DNA from: Atkinsonella hypoxylon
Taxonomy: Eukaryota > Ascomycota > Sordariomycetes > Hypocreales > Clavicipitaceae
DNA length: 64,000 bases
Direction: 5' to 3'
Assembly (NCBI GenBank): GCA_000729835.1
Contig: JFHB01000024.1
Coordinates: 186,001 to 250,000, forward strand
Part shown: positions 31,728 to 42,359 of the stretch, one piece after another
Numbering within the stretch: the first letter of the stretch is position 1
Layout: each line of letters starts with the position of its first letter
Program-made: the position numbers and the translations under genes
The notes under the pieces: generated by a model
The model's input: only the letters and a program-made list of their open reading frames with translations
The model's database searches: none
Told to the model about the DNA's origin: nothing

Positions 31728-33609
31728 ATGCAGCGCGCATTGAGTTCACGAGCGCGAGCTACGGCTCTGTCCTCGGCCAGCCGTTTACGTGCCGGTGCTG
31801 GACTCGGCCAGCAGCTCCGATTTACTCACAAGGTAGGTTCCGGCTTCTCGGGACAACCTCAAGACAGCTCTTGAGAGTACCAGGGTGCTAACAAGAAGGG
31901 GAGTAGGAGCTCAAGTTTGGTGTTGAGGGCCGTGCCGCTCTCCTGGCAGGAGTTGATACCCTGGCCAAGGCTGTTGCCACGACGCTGGGACCCAAGGGCC
32001 GAAATGTCCTTATTGAGTCTAGCTTCGGCTCTCCCAAGATCACAAAGGGTATGATTTCTACGCGCATTTTGAGCTTGCCCATTGTGCTAACAGTCAGCCT
32101 ACAGATGGTGTCACCGTGGCCAAGGCCGTCTCCCTGAAAGACAAGTTCGAGAACCTCGGTGCTCGTTTATTACAAGACGTGGCGTCCAAGACCAACGATG
32201 TTGCTGGTGACGGTACCACCACCGCCACTGTCCTCGCCCGAGCCATCTTCTCCGAGACTGTCAAGAACGTTGCTGCTGGCTGCAATCCCATGGATCTCCG
32301 TCGCGGTATCCAGGCCGCTGTTGACTCGGTTGTCGAGTACCTTCACAAGCAGAAGCGTGACATCACCACGAGCGCTGAGATTGCTCAGGTTGCCACCATT
32401 TCTGCCAATGGCGATGTTCATGTCGGTCAGATGATTGCCAATGCCATGGAGAAGGTTGGCAAGGAGGGAGTCATCACCGTCAAGGAGGGCAAGACCTTGC
32501 AGGACGAACTTGAGGTCACCGAGGGTATGCGCTTCGACCGCGGCTTTGTCTCTCCTTACTTCATCACCGACACCAAAGCCCAAAAGGTCGAGTTTGAGAA
32601 CCCCCTGATATTGCTATCCGAGAAGAAGATCTCCGCTGTTCAGGACATTATTCCCGCCCTCGAGATCTCCACCCAGACCCGCCGCCCTCTTGTCATCATT
32701 GCCGAGGACATTGACGGCGAGGCCCTGGCTGTCTGCATTCTCAACAAGCTCCGTGGCCAGCTCCAGGTCGCTGCCGTCAAGGCTCCCGGCTTTGGTGACA
32801 ACCGCAAGTCCATTCTTGGCGACATTGCTGTCCTGACCAATGGTACCGTCTTCTCGAATGAGCTCGACGTCAAACTCGAAAAGGCCACCATTGACATGCT
32901 CGGCTCCACCGGCTCCATCACCATCACCAAGGAGGACACTATTATTCTGAACGGTGAGGGCTCCAAGGATGCCATTGCCCAGCGATGCGAGCAGATTCGC
33001 GGCGTCGCTGCCGACCCCAGCACCTCCGAGTACGAGAAGGAGAAGCTCCAGGAGCGTCTGGCCAAGCTCTCTGGCGGTGTTGCCGTCATCAAGGTCGGTG
33101 GCTCTTCTGAGGTCGAGGTTGGTGAGAAGAAGGACCGATTCGTCGACGCCCTCAACGCCACCCGCGCCGCTGTCGAGGAGGGTATCCTGCCCGGTGGTGG
33201 CACCGCCTTGCTCAAGGCCTCTGCTCTGGCGCTCAAGGACGTCAAGGCTGCCAATTTTGACCAGCAGCTCGGTGTCAATATCGTCAAGAACGCCATCACC
33301 CGCCCTGCCCGCACCATCATCGAGAACGCCGGTATGGAGGGCTCTGTTGTGATTGGCAAGCTCATCGACGAGCACGCCACCGACTTTAACAAGGGCTTTG
33401 ACAGCTCCAAGGGCGAGTACGTTGACATGATTGCTGCCGGTATCCTCGATCCCCTTAAGGTTGTGCGCACTGGTCTCGTCGACGCCAGCGGTGTTGCCTC
33501 TCTGCTGGGAACCACCGAGGTCGCTATCGTCGAGGCTCCCGAGGAGAAGGGTCCTGCTGGCCCTCCCATGGGTGGCATGGGCGGAATGGGAGGTATGGGC
33601 ATGATGTAA
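31728..33609 (+). CDS. HSP60: Mitochondrial chaperonin HSP60
   Basis: Exons 31728-31832, 31907-32048 and 32105-33609 give 583 residues. Exon 1 encodes an Arg/Ser/Ala-rich mitochondrial presequence (MQRALSSRARATALSSASRL). The mature part has KFGVEGRAALLAGVD, VATTLGPKGRNV, NDVAGDGTTTATVLAR (ATP binding), the chaperonin signature AAVEEGILPGGG, and the C-terminal Gly-Gly-Met repeats ending GMM. It forms the double-ring matrix folding machine with HSP10. Splice sites are canonical (GTAGGT, with a GCTAAC branch in intron 1). Strong codon bias creates long open frames on the opposite strand, which I reject. Confidence 0.98.
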
Positions 33610-34514
33610 AGGGGTTGTCATACACGCGAAGACACACAAAATAAAGGAAGGGGATTTGATAATGTTGGCCGTTTATTCAAGGCGCTGTACAAAAGCCGCC
33701 CCTCAGTATTTGGGCATGAATTTGTTGGTGTTATAGAACAGGAAAGTCAAAAGGATCCGGGTTGGATCACGGGTGGTCTGTCTTGCAATCTCCGCTCTAG
33801 CTATATCAGCCATTTTCCCCCACGCAAACTGTATAATAGCAGAGTTACTCTTGGCAATGTATTATAAAACAGAGAATCAAAAAGTAAAACAACAAGAGAA
33901 AAAACGATGCAACGTAATCTGACGACGCGTTCTGCTATGTGACTGGCTGGTAGGTGTATGAAATCGCGGCAGCCTGGACTAGGCAGCATTGGATTCGTCA
34001 GCACCGAGTTTGCGGTCGTGGTGGTCGTGGTGGTCGTTGGTCGTGGTTAACAGTTGTTGCGCAGTCGGACGGCGGGTCACGTGCAGCTAGATAGTGTCTC
34101 ACGGCCAACCCCACCCGATGATGTGGTGTTTTGCTCCGCCAGGCTCTAGATTGCCCCCGCCTTCCACGGCGGCGGGCACCCAGTTGGTTCTTATTAATAG
34201 TGCGAGGCACCAAGCTGCCGGACTGTCGACCTCCAACAAACAAACAAAAGAGGCGCTTTCTCACCGCACTTTGCAGCAGCAACCATCGCGACAGTGCATT
34301 TTCCGGGTCGCAATTGTCAAAGGGAATTGTAAGCTGCGTCGACGATTCTCATCTTCAGAGCGATGACTTGCCCCCGGTCCCCTGTTATCTGCGTCTGTCG
34401 AAATCGAAATAAAACAAAAGCTGACTATGAAGCTTGCGCAGCCTTTTTGAACCCCCCCCCTTGCCGCCCCTCATTCCACGCACACCATCTCCTGACACAA
34501 ACCGCACCGCAATC
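33610..34514. other. HSP60 3' flank and cofilin promoter
   Basis: No gene is supported. Repeated GGTCGTGGT units occur near 34010-34050. A C-run lies at about 34449-34459, just upstream of the cofilin start. Confidence 0.5.
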
Positions 34515-35351
34515 ATGGTATGCCTGCTCCCTTCTTCCCCCCACCCAAAGGGCACACGACTGACTGGCGCTTTGTGTAATTATGATCTAACTTTTGTAGT
34601 CTCAATCCGGGTTCGTTTCTGCTCCTATGCTTTCCCAAGCTGATTTCCATGGGCTTTGATGCCGTCATAATGGCTTGCACCTGGAAAATCTCTCACCCGA
34701 CGACTGACCGTTGACGCAGAGCGACGGTCGCGCCAGAGTGCATCACCACCTTCAATGACCTGAAACTGTCGAAGAAGTACAAGTACATCATCTTCAAGCT
34801 CTCTGACGACTTCAAGACTATCGAAGTCGAGGATGCCTCCTCGGACAAGGACTGGGAGAGCTTCCGGGAGAAGCTGATCAACTCCACGACCAAGAGCAAA
34901 TCTGTTCGTCCTCTAGTTTGGATTCCGGAGATCGAGCTCGTGTAATAGCTGCTGATTGCGCATGGCTTAGGGTGTTGCTGGCAAGGGCTGCAGATATGCC
35001 ATCTACGACTTTGAGTACAGCCTCGCTTCGGGCGACGGTGTCCGGTAGGTGTTGCCCTTGTCGCAAGGACTGCCAAAGCGGCGCTAATGTTGGGGCCCCG
35101 TTGTAGAAACAAAATTACCTTTATTGCTTGGTCTCCCGATGATGCCTCCGTCCAGGTAAGACTGACTACGATGGGACTTTGCCACAAGCAACCGTGGCTG
35201 ACTGGCGCGATAGCCCAAGATGATCTATGCTTCCTCCAAGGAGGCATTGAAGCGAGCCCTTACTGGTCTCGCTTTTGAGCTGCAGGCCAACGACGCCGAT
35301 GATATCGAGTACGAAAACATTCTGAAGACGGTCAGCAAGGGTCTCGCTTAA
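34515..35351 (+). CDS. COF1: Cofilin (ADF/cofilin actin-severing protein)
   Basis: Six exons (34515-34517, 34600-34610, 34720-34903, 34971-35044, 35107-35155, 35214-35351) give 152 residues. The spliced product begins MSQSGATVAPECITTFNDLK and contains KKYKYIIFKLSDD, CRYAIYDFEYSL, KITFIAWSPD, and the actin-binding long helix region PKMIYASSKEALKRAL. Cofilin binds and severs ADP-actin filaments in the cytoplasm. The first two exons are 3 and 11 bases, so the start codon stands alone in exon 1. All five introns are 58-109 nt with canonical GT and AG ends. Confidence 0.96.
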
Positions 35352-35638
35352 GTCGGTCGGACTCGTGACGAAGAAACAGAAACCATTCATGATCATGACC
35401 ACCAAAGGATGTTAATTTCTTAACGCAAAGTGAAGGAGTTCAGATATACATGTTGCGGTCGACGTCGGAGGATTCCTTTTTTTCATGTCACGAGGGCCAA
35501 AGATAGCTAAGCTTGCTGCAACGTGCCAGTCTTTGATAATGAAATGCCCATTAAATAATTCACAAAGGAAAAAAAAAAAAAAGAAAAAAAAAGTCCACGC
35601 TGCAATTTAACGCAACATTGTCTAAAGGCTGTGTATTT

Positions 35639-36314
35639 TCATCGTGGTGCTGCCCTAATCGACTCCCAGCTGGACTTGAACAATGTCCCTAGCTCCGTAG
35701 CCGTGCTCTCATCCCTTAGCCTCTGTAGCAAGAACCCATTCAGATCCTGCCAGAAGGCATCCGTAGTCAAGGCATCCGGTCCGGACGCCACTGCCGGCGC
35801 GGACGCCGCATTCTCCTCAGGCATCACGGCGGCGGCGCCCCCAATCACCATAACCGAGAACTCCACCTTTGTGTCCGCGTCGCCGACAATGTCCTTGAGA
35901 ATCTTGCTATCTGTCAAGGGTCGCTTGTTATGCAACACCTTCATCTTGTCGACCGGTATCCTGGACTGCTGCGCCAGCGCGGTCTTGATGTCGAGAACGG
36001 AGGTGCTCAGCGGCTGGGAGCTGAGCTTCACTTCGAAAGGCGGATTGCGCAACGACTTGAGGACGACGGCGATGCTGCGCTCTTGGCCGGGGAGAAGGGT
36101 CTTGGGCTTGCTCATTGGCTTGGGCATGCGGGGGAGGATGTACTGCTGCTTGTTAGCGGAGTGTGTTGCGCATCGGGCTGGGGGCCCAGGGGTTCATTCG
36201 TACGGGCGGTCGAGCCGGGAAGGACTTGGGGTCTTCGACATGGTCGGCGGAGAGCTTTACGGGTCGTGCGTCGAGTGTTGAGAGGAAGGTTTTTGCGAAG
36301 GCTGCTTCGGACAT
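35639..36314 (-). CDS. GET5: GET5/MDY2-like ubiquitin-like protein of the GET pathway
   Basis: Minus-strand exons 36314-36204 and 36142-35639 give 204 residues. The N-terminal segment (SEAAFAKTFLSTLDARPVKL) and the joined ARPPYILPRMPKPM match the Get4-binding region of fungal Get5 proteins (also annotated as cell-cycle control medial ring component). A ubiquitin-like domain follows (about residues 60-125, with DIKTALAQQSRIPVDKMKVL). The C-terminal helical dimerisation segment is AFWQDLNGFLLQRLRDE. With Get4 it hands tail-anchored proteins from Sgt2 to Get3 for ER insertion. The family call is from memory of motifs. The intron has GTACGA, a GCTAAC branch and GCAG. It converges with cofilin. 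Confidence 0.82.
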
Positions 36315-38609
36315 GGTTGAAGGGTTGGATGAGTTTGGATTTTGTCTGGATGGGTGGTAGGGGGGCGTTCAGGTTCGAAATCTCATGTCGATTTAAGGAT
36401 TGAAGCGCAGCACAGTGCAGGTGCAGGTGCAGGTGCAAACTGAGCTGAGACTTTGATGCGATGGGCAGGGTGAGTGAGTGAGTGAGTGAGTGTTATGCTG
36501 ATGGCAAGAGAACATGTTTCAGGTTGGCTGGGAGTGGAGGACTTGACTAGACGATCTGTGTGTGGGGTTGCTAGTTAGTTAACTATGGGGGGACCGAATA
36601 TGTCACCTTGACACATGCGGTCGCAGACTGTCGTAGCACGTGATATAATGAATGTTAGGCTGGCTGTCGCAGAATGTCTTGTCTATATTCCGTACACACC
36701 CCTTTCTATGTGCCAAACTGCCAATATGCCCCCAAAACGAAAAGCCTTCGTGTCGATGGATGGGGCAAACTTATCGCAGAAAACTTGCATCCTTTGGCTC
36801 CGAAAGTACAGGACTTCCTGGTCACAATTGCAGAGCCAACATCGCGACCGACATTCATACATGAGTATAGGCTCACTACACATCGTCTGTACGCCGCTGT
36901 CAGTTGGACTTGGTTCTCACGATATTATTGCCACACTTGATCGGTTGTCCAAAAAACGAGATGCCACCTAATGTGATCAGATATATCCGGCACTGTGGCA
37001 AGAGCCATGGGATAGTGAAGATGGTTCTGAAAAACAATAAATACTTGGTAGAGAGGGGCCGATGCTGAGATCGTACGAATGCGCTTACGAGAGCCGCAAA
37101 TACGGCTTTGTCGTGCTCAAGGTGCTGCGGAAATCACGACCGCTGCGCCCAGGGCAGCGGCATCGCGATTGCTGGTACGAAGGAGGCTGGCGCTGTTGGA
37201 GAGGTTGAAGGTCGGACAAATGTCGTTCAGAAGCCCGATAGTAAGCCAGGGCCCAGTGCGGCCGCAGTACGGCGTTCACCAGATGATGAGGACAACGACG
37301 ACGAGCAGGAATTTGTATATGCATTTCGAATGAGAGATGATCAAGTTGGGGCTGTTGCCGAAAGGTGCCTTGCTCTCCATTATCCTGTTTCAGAGGAATG
37401 ACTTTAGAAACGACCACGCCAATGCAAATCTTGACATAGATCTTCGACCTGGCTGACCGGTGTATTCATGGCCAGCTGTAAGGTCTTTTTTTGTTCAAGC
37501 ACAAATCACGAGGTGTTCAGGGAGCTTGGTTGTCGGTTTAGAACAGTTGCTAGCCGGCAAGGCAAGCCACGCAGCGGAATATAAGAGGTGCAATATAGGC
37601 TACGGTAAGAGATTTCCTATCTTATCAACTGTAATGAGGCTTATTTGTCGCACTCTGTGTCCTCAGGACTTTGCAAATAGCTCTACTTAATAAATGACAG
37701 ATCAATAAGCTTCGGGGTAGTCAACGTTCTTGTAGTGAAAGCGATGTATGTAATCTTAAGTCCCTTCTTGCGAGGTTCAAGAGGAAACCTGGCAAAGCCT
37801 TCTCAGATATAATTGCCTGTTCTGTCTGGCCTATAAACTCCGGCGCGGTACTCGTACGCACAAACGCCAATATATAACAGCTTATATATACTTAAGACTT
37901 CCGCAACAAAAGCGGGCATAACCATGATAGCCTAGCTCCCGTCGGACCACTCCATTGAGCAGACGAATGAAGTTTGTACCCGCGCAGGTGGATAAATGTA
38001 ACTAGATTTCCCGGCTAATTTCATCACTTGCATTCTAGTTTCTGTCAGGCTTCGGGGCGGAGGCGGTAATGCACGTCACGCCGCCACGGGGCCAATGTCC
38101 GTCACACGTAAGACTTTACGTGTGATTAACTAGCATATAACAGAATCCATTCGGCAGTTGTGTTCATGCGATACTTGGGCCGTCCGTGTGGCTGTGGCTT
38201 GTGGCGACAGATGGACGAGATGGCCTCGAATTGCCACTCACACAAACCTCGTAGCGTCTTCTTAGTTCATAGTAAGCTGATTCTACATCTGGACTATCTA
38301 TGCTCGCTCGCTCGCATGCTATTGCTGGATTAAATTCTTGCTTTATTCTTGGACAATATGCAGTCATCATTAAGCGTCTTTTGTACAGACCTCACTAACT
38401 TGCATACGTTGCCTCTTTCCGTTCTTCCCGAGTCTTGATCTGACATTCATGGCGCGAGTATATGTAGAACAATGAAAAGTATAAAGTTATATATAGGAAT
38501 AGCATCAGTTCAAGTAGGCTTCCTTTCATCATCAAGATTATAATTCTTCGCGCAGCCATCCATAGTTCTCACTTCGTATTCTTGAAACTACTTTGCCCCT
38601 GTTGTCAAA
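36315..38609. other. 2.3-kb spacer upstream of the secreted-protein gene
   Basis: Holds the GET5 promoter, which includes a GTGAG run near 36470-36491 and a GGTGCA run near 36415-36437. It then becomes more AT-rich. Two small open frames (36729-36971 and 37108-37401, the latter ending in an acidic EDNDDEQEF segment) could be remnants of genes, but I see no domain or splice support. Nothing else was recognised. Confidence 0.45.
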
Positions 38610-39287
38610 ATGCAGGGCTTCAAGTACTTTGTCACGCTGGGCCTGGCATGTCTCGCCGCATGGGCCAGCCCTATTACATCTGAGGACAACAGGAGATCTG
38701 TTGCGGACCGGTCTAGCAATGCTCTTGCTGAGCGTGTCGTGCCCAACGCGGTTACAGTGTATATCTGGGAAGGGCTTGGAACCAATACAAAGACCCACCC
38801 TACATTCATCACCATGATGAGCACCGCGCTTGTCGGTCCACCAAGTCCGGAGGATCTGCTGAAATACGCAGAGAAGGGATTTGATAGCATGATGGCTCAG
38901 AAGCCTCGAGCCAAGGAAACGCACCTCATAGCAGCGCTCTACATCCCGGCTAGAAAAACTATCTATATCAGTTCAGTGCCGGATGGCCCCGGAATCGGGC
39001 GGATCAAGGACACGGGAGCTACGCAAGCCCCGGCGTGGTGGTCGCAGGTCCACGGCCGCAACCCGATGCAGCTCCATGCCGAAGATGGCGCGGCGTACCT
39101 GTTTGAGTCTACGCTTCAACACAAACTTGCGCCCGGCGCTACGTACCCTGCTGGCTCACGAATTGCTGTGTATGGCATTGTGAAAAACAAGCCCAAAAAT
39201 AAGGTTGGCCTCTGTGCTGGCGGGGGAGATCATCCTATAACCCCCTCTTGCTCGACTGTCTTCAGGAATCTGGGTGTCGCATTTTAA
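38610..39287 (+). CDS. Secreted protein with deaminase-like zinc-site residues
   Basis: A single exon of 225 residues. The N-terminus (FKYFVTLGLACLAAWASP) is a typical signal peptide with cleavage near residue 20, followed by a possible propeptide ending near ALAERVV. The mature part contains LIAALYIPARKTIYISS, then HAEDGAAYLFES at residues 156-167, SRIAVYGIV, Cys 202 and PSC with Cys 214, then FRNLGVAF. A His-Ala-Glu motif followed by a strand and two Cys, the second in a P-x-C context, resembles the zinc site of the cytidine-deaminase-like superfamily as found in secreted toxin-type deaminases. The Cys spacing (11 residues apart) is not the usual PCxxC, so the call is tentative. It could instead be an unrelated secreted effector. 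Confidence 0.7.
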   Translation: MQGFKYFVTLGLACLAAWASPITSEDNRRSVADRSSNALAERVVPNAVTVYIWEGLGTNTKTHPTFITMMSTALVGPPSPEDLLKYAEKGFDSMMAQKPRAKETHLIAALYIPARKTIYISSVPDGPGIGRIKDTGATQAPAWWSQVHGRNPMQLHAEDGAAYLFESTLQHKLAPGATYPAGSRIAVYGIVKNKPKNKVGLCAGGGDHPITPSCSTVFRNLGVAF

Positions 39288-39818
39288 ACCGCAGGACGTC
39301 GTTGTTTGACTTGAAAGATGAGGCGGCTTGTGCATCTCACAAGACAATAGTGTAACAGTCTCCATCTTCATGCCATAGAATGTAGCGGAAACGGAAGAGT
39401 CTTCTAAGCAAGGAATCGTGAGTGCTTCGGGGGGGGGGGGACTCTGTTGAAATGGCAAACTTGATTGGTCTTCTTTCTCTGTCGGCTTCTATTCGAATCA
39501 AAGACGCTCGCTAAAACTTGTTCTTCCCTCTTACTTTCCTTTGCTGGCGTCCCTGTGAAAAGATTGCCATTGCGAGACTGCTAAGTGCTTCACATTATGA
39601 TTGAAAAGGTAACGGAGTAATATGTGCATCGAGATCAGTTGGCCAGAATAAGGGAAAAAGGAAAAAAAAAAAAAAAAAAAACTTAGCTTTTATTTCACGT
39701 ATGAAAAAGGAGTATCGGCGCTGGAAAATCTTCTAGCATGCTGTGGCTGGTGTCGAGTCAACACTGCCTTACAAGAACAGCCCAATCATTTCGTGATGAG
39801 TAATGCTCATTGATATTC
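39288..39818. other. Spacer with poly(A) tract
   Basis: Convergent 3' flanks of two genes. It contains a G-run near 39430-39440 and an A-run at about 39661-39680. No gene was found. Confidence 0.5.
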
Positions 39819-41630
39819 TCATACATAACTATATGGTGGAGCTGAAGGCGGTCCATAAGCATCTTCAGTATATTGCCTAGGCCAAACCTGACGACCGTCT
39901 GGCGCACGAATGAGACCCTCCCTACTCATGCCGTTATACCACAGTCGGGGAAGGTTGGTCCATTTCCCCCTAGCAGTGGAGTCATACCCAGAACCAAGGA
40001 CTGTCCTTTCAAGGTGGGCAGAGTATTTGACCGTTTCATCGGTGGTAGCATAAGTCGGCCATTGAAGGTAAATGAACAGATCCGAAAGGTTAGGGTTTAG
40101 ATCCGCTAGAAATTTTGTTAAATTTCGATAAAGCACCTGTAGTGGAATTCCGAGTTGTGGACCTCGACCCATCTCCAAGCCATGCCCGATAAAGAGATTC
40201 AGGCTGAGCTTACTTGTGTCGCATGAGCTTACAAGGCGTTTGAGGCCCTTTTGCCATTCTGCCCACAGTGGGTTGTAGTCTGTCGTTTCGACGAGCTCGC
40301 GAAGCGATACTACAAGACCTATTGAGCGCAGAAGCGGCGTAGTGTTTGCTGGCAGGCTTTCGAAAAAGACTGCAAGCGGCGGGAGGACTGCTTGACAAGA
40401 CTCTAGGTCATCAAGACGATGACAAGACTCGAGGTCATCAAGACGACCGCGTTTCGGGAGGATGACAAAACGATTTCGTTGATAGAATATTGCTTTGGCG
40501 ATGTCGTATACTTGACGACTGACGAGAAAAATGGATAATGGCAGTCTCCAGCATGTACAGCTTGGTGAGTGGGCGCCATAGTAAAACGAACACGTACAGC
40601 AGTCCAGCGTTGCTGTGCAGGTCTTGCAACAGTCGAATGGTACCAAGCCTCGGTCGGGACTCCATTCCAGGTCAAATGGGGCAATAAGTTCTGAATACTC
40701 GAGAATACGGTATATTATTTCCGTCGGAAGGCTGTATGTCCCTGACTTGATGTCTGACATGTCCGATGAGCGGCTCAGTAAGCGACGGACCGTCTGTCTG
40801 GCGAGCGCAGAGTGTCGCCAATTTGGAACCCGACTCAGACGAATGGAGCAAGCCTCGAGGTTCTTGATAGGCGACAATCGGTCAACAACATCCTGGGCCA
40901 TCTCGAGATCTTCCGTATCGCAGACGAAGTCAAGACGTAAGCAGTCCAAGCAACAATGCGCCGCTAGTCGACGTGCCACATACTGCCATTCCTGCAAAAC
41001 AGCAGCATGCTGCCGAGCTTGGCTTCGGAAAGGGCGATCATGGAGCCCATAGAGTTGGCATTGAGGATGACAAGAAAACAGGCCGTGGGCCTCGGGGCCT
41101 TGTCTGTCTCTCAAAGGCCGGAACACGACTCCGTAGATGCATTCGCACTTATTCAGACGGACAGTCAAGACGCGGAGACAGGATAGGGAACCCGGGTTGA
41201 GATTCCGCAGCGGCTTCAATCCCCATGCATCAGTTCGGCAAATTGTGAATGAGTTTTCCGAGTAAAGAATGCGCAGGACTTCCTTGGATATGGAGCGGGA
41301 GATGCAGAAGAGGGAGACGGGAAGTGGCGTGCAATGGCAGGCGGGAACGCAGTCGCGCTCATAGAGCTTGCCCATGAATTTCCTGGATTCAAAGAAGCAG
41401 GCGTAGTCGGAGAGTTCATCGCCGTTGGTGCGAAGGTGATGAGCTCGAGGCCCTTCTTGGTTGAGGTTGATGGGACAGAAGCGGACGAGTCCGACGAGAA
41501 GGTAGATGCGGTAACGGATATGGTATGGCACGTTTAGGAAAGACGATGCGCATGGCGATGGCGATGGCGATGATGACGCGTTTTGCTCGACTGTGCGTTG
41601 CAGGTAGTAATCGAGTTTGCGTTGAACCAT
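39819..41630 (-). CDS. Large Cys-rich protein with two F-box-like halves
   Basis: A single exon of 603 residues. Each half begins with an F-box-like helix (SSFLNVPYHIRYRIYLLVGL; TYSLPTEIIYRILEYSELI). Each half has a Cys-rich insert (CVPACHCTPLPVSLFCISR; CCKTCTATLDCCTCSFYYG) and a following RxVxxxxxxIxYxxNxF-like segment. The two halves look like an ancient tandem duplication. A local 24-bp direct duplication has doubled the LDDLESC segment. F-box proteins usually present substrates to SCF ubiquitin ligases, but there is no clear substrate-binding repeat, and the similarity is by pattern only. The long intronless frame and coherent layout support a real gene. Confidence 0.65.
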   Translation of the reverse strand: MVQRKLDYYLQRTVEQNASSSPSPSPCASSFLNVPYHIRYRIYLLVGLVRFCPINLNQEGPRAHHLRTNGDELSDYACFFESRKFMGKLYERDCVPACHCTPLPVSLFCISRSISKEVLRILYSENSFTICRTDAWGLKPLRNLNPGSLSCLRVLTVRLNKCECIYGVVFRPLRDRQGPEAHGLFSCHPQCQLYGLHDRPFRSQARQHAAVLQEWQYVARRLAAHCCLDCLRLDFVCDTEDLEMAQDVVDRLSPIKNLEACSIRLSRVPNWRHSALARQTVRRLLSRSSDMSDIKSGTYSLPTEIIYRILEYSELIAPFDLEWSPDRGLVPFDCCKTCTATLDCCTCSFYYGAHSPSCTCWRLPLSIFLVSRQVYDIAKAIFYQRNRFVILPKRGRLDDLESCHRLDDLESCQAVLPPLAVFFESLPANTTPLLRSIGLVVSLRELVETTDYNPLWAEWQKGLKRLVSSCDTSKLSLNLFIGHGLEMGRGPQLGIPLQVLYRNLTKFLADLNPNLSDLFIYLQWPTYATTDETVKYSAHLERTVLGSGYDSTARGKWTNLPRLWYNGMSREGLIRAPDGRQVWPRQYTEDAYGPPSAPPYSYV

Positions 41631-41639
41631 GGTTGTAGT

Positions 41640-41735
41640 GGGTGGTTTCGTGGTCTAAAGTCTCAAGTCTAAAGTCTCAAGTCTCAAGTCTCGAGTCTCG
41701 AGTCGAAGTGGAGCGAAGTGGAGCGAAGTGGAGAT
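41640..41735. repeat. Short simple repeats in the F-box-like gene promoter
   Basis: Runs of GTCTAAAGTCTCAA/GTCTCGA-type units (41655-41705) followed by three copies of AAGTGGAGCG lie directly upstream of the minus-strand start codon. Confidence 0.75.
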
Positions 41736-42060
41736 TTCTTGCTCTCGGCAATTGGACGCGCAGCGCAAATGATGAATTATTTCAGGCTTCTACGTTGGGC
41801 GGTACAACCGTGGTAATAACCGGCCCTGCGAGCAGAGCAGTCTTGAATATCGAATCAAATTGATGTCAGCTTAATTTCTATTTTGCTGCCGTCTCCGCCA
41901 GAAACCCTGCCTGCCAGCTGACTTCCTGCTTCCTCCACATCGGTTACTCGGGGGTTCCAGTAAATCCTAGGGAAAGTGTATTGTTGGGCAGAATATTATT
42001 AGTGCCAGATATTACGGAATGTTAGTTAGTGCATATGCCACTGGATATTAGTGGGGCTCC

Positions 42061-42359
42061 AGTACATCCCAGGTCTAAGGGATTGGGATGTCGGATGGTT
42101 GTGCTGGTACGGGTGTATTTTTAGCCAAAATATCAGGCAGTATGGACTTTAGTTAGTACATACCTACCTAGGTACTTAACTTAGCACATACAAAAAGTAT
42201 ACACAAAACCTACAGTGTATTCGTGCGAATGCACATTTTTTATTTAGCATATACTGTACGGAATATGATCTGCATATGCTATTCTGCCCAAAAATACACC
42301 CGGTCTGGACCAAACCAACGCACACACACATGGTCTAGAGTCTAGACCTGAGATCTACT
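42061..42359. mobile_element. MITE-like element, family M1, copy 1
   Basis: The left end AGTACATCCCAGGTCTA and the inverted right end GACCTGAGATCTACT are degenerate versions of the terminal repeats seen in copies 2 and 3. Internal landmarks are shared: CGGGTGTATTTTTAG near each end and CAGTGTATTCGTGCGAAT in the middle. A further left end (AGTAAATCCTAGGG at 41959) lies just upstream, suggesting a nested or partial copy. Confidence 0.65.

Noticed and set aside
32614..33639. Two long minus-strand frames (about 320 and 341 residues) opposite HSP60
   Set aside because: These are artefacts of HSP60 codon bias, with no independent start context or domain.
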